This document shows positions 13,099 through 13,405 of a stretch of DNA of 13,405 nt, piece by piece. The position numbers were made by a program, and so were the translations under genes. The DNA is from CAYSQW01 sp964433135. GTDB lineage: Bacteria; Acidobacteriota; Aminicenantia; Aminicenantales; Aminicenantaceae. Each line of letters starts with the position of its first letter. The stretch's first letter is position 1. The notes under the pieces are model-generated. The model made no database searches, had not been told where the DNA came from, and saw nothing but the letters and a program-made list of their open reading frames with translations. The stretch is from positions 1 through 13,405 of the forward strand of contig CAYSQW010000073.1 of the NCBI GenBank assembly GCA_964433135.1. The letters are read 5' to 3'.

Positions 13099-13405
13099 AT
13101 GATATTCAACATGAATATCTTGATTATCGACGACGATCTCATTCTCTACGATCTCATTAAAACAACGAACCTGGGCGCCGAATGCGACGTATACTTTTCG
13201 GATGATCCGGAAAACATTTTTACATTCATCGAAAACAACCATATCAACGTCGTGATTGCGGATATGGACAAAAACCAGTCCATGCCCATTCAGCTGCTGT
13301 CCGAATTGAAACGGTTCGATTCTTTGCTGGACATCATTGCCGTAGGAGAATCACGCTCTCAGGAATCCGTCTTTGAGCTGATCAGTATGGGATTATCCGA
13401 ATACA
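13099..13405 (+). CDS. Response-regulator receiver-domain protein, 5' part only
   Basis: An open frame of 102 codons that continues past the window end. It starts MIFNMNILIIDDD, where Asp11/Asp12 form the acidic pocket typical of receivers. VVIADMD (51-57) offers Asp55 (or Asp57) as phosphoacceptor, and IIAVGES (79-85) takes the place of the conserved Thr/Ser strand. Between the Asp and the usual MP there are extra residues (DMDKNQSMP), so the domain is somewhat divergent. The output domain (DNA binding, AAA+ sigma-54 activator, GGDEF or other) is not in the window. The start is either ATG 13099, with a purine-rich GGGGAGGG ten bases upstream, or ATG 13111. It is divergent from the SpoIID-family gene. 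Confidence 0.75.
   Translation, partial: MIFNMNILIIDDDLILYDLIKTTNLGAECDVYFSDDPENIFTFIENNHINVVIADMDKNQSMPIQLLSELKRFDSLLDIIAVGESRSQESVFELISMGLSEY

Overview
The window looks like chromosomal DNA of a Gram-negative, probably anaerobic or fermentative bacterium of moderate-to-high GC content. A SpoIID-type lytic transglycosylase fused to a SPOR domain, an ADP-forming acyl-CoA synthetase, an NhaC antiporter and abundant intergenic repeats would fit, for example, Aminicenantota-, Acidobacteriota- or Desulfobacterota-like lineages. That placement is inference and cannot be settled from this sequence.

Layout, left to right. (i) 1-259: one copy of a composite intergenic repeat that runs into a perfect 15-bp inverted repeat. 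(ii) A minus-strand aminopropyltransferase of thermospermine/spermidine synthase type (278-1186), divergent from a large plus-strand gene (1360-4047) that fuses an ADP-forming acyl-CoA synthetase to a GNAT acetyltransferase. (iii) A minus-strand cluster read as acpS (7632-8021), acetyl-CoA-synthetase-like ligase (5925-7631), acyl carrier protein (5572-5817), kbl-type alpha-oxoamine synthase (4168-5415). It has a good promoter in front of acpS, a second one in front of the carrier protein, and a GC-rich hairpin before kbl. (iv) A divergent nhaC antiporter gene (8258-9664). (v) About 0.8 kb of non-coding, repeat-dense DNA (9665-10473): a 95-bp-offset direct repeat, a long inverted repeat, and a tandem array of roughly 115-bp units whose last unit ends in the same module as the repeat at the window start. 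(vi) A strong bidirectional terminator, then a minus-strand SPOR-SpoIID protein (10542-12749) with a near-consensus promoter and two small upstream palindromes. (vii) The 5' part of a plus-strand receiver-domain protein that runs off the window.

How the genes may work together. The acpS-ligase-ACP-oxoamine synthase set contains everything needed to make a holo carrier protein, activate a short carboxylic acid, load it, and condense it with an amino acid. It may therefore be a small ACP-dependent pathway rather than ordinary threonine degradation; this is the most interesting hypothesis in the window. An alternative reading is amino-acid fermentation: Kbl yields acetyl-CoA and glycine, the ADP-forming synthetase (1360-4047) conserves the thioester energy as ATP, and NhaC handles ion balance. 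The GNAT-fused synthetase may also acetylate the AMP-forming ligase, which carries the usual modifiable lysine motif near its C-terminus.
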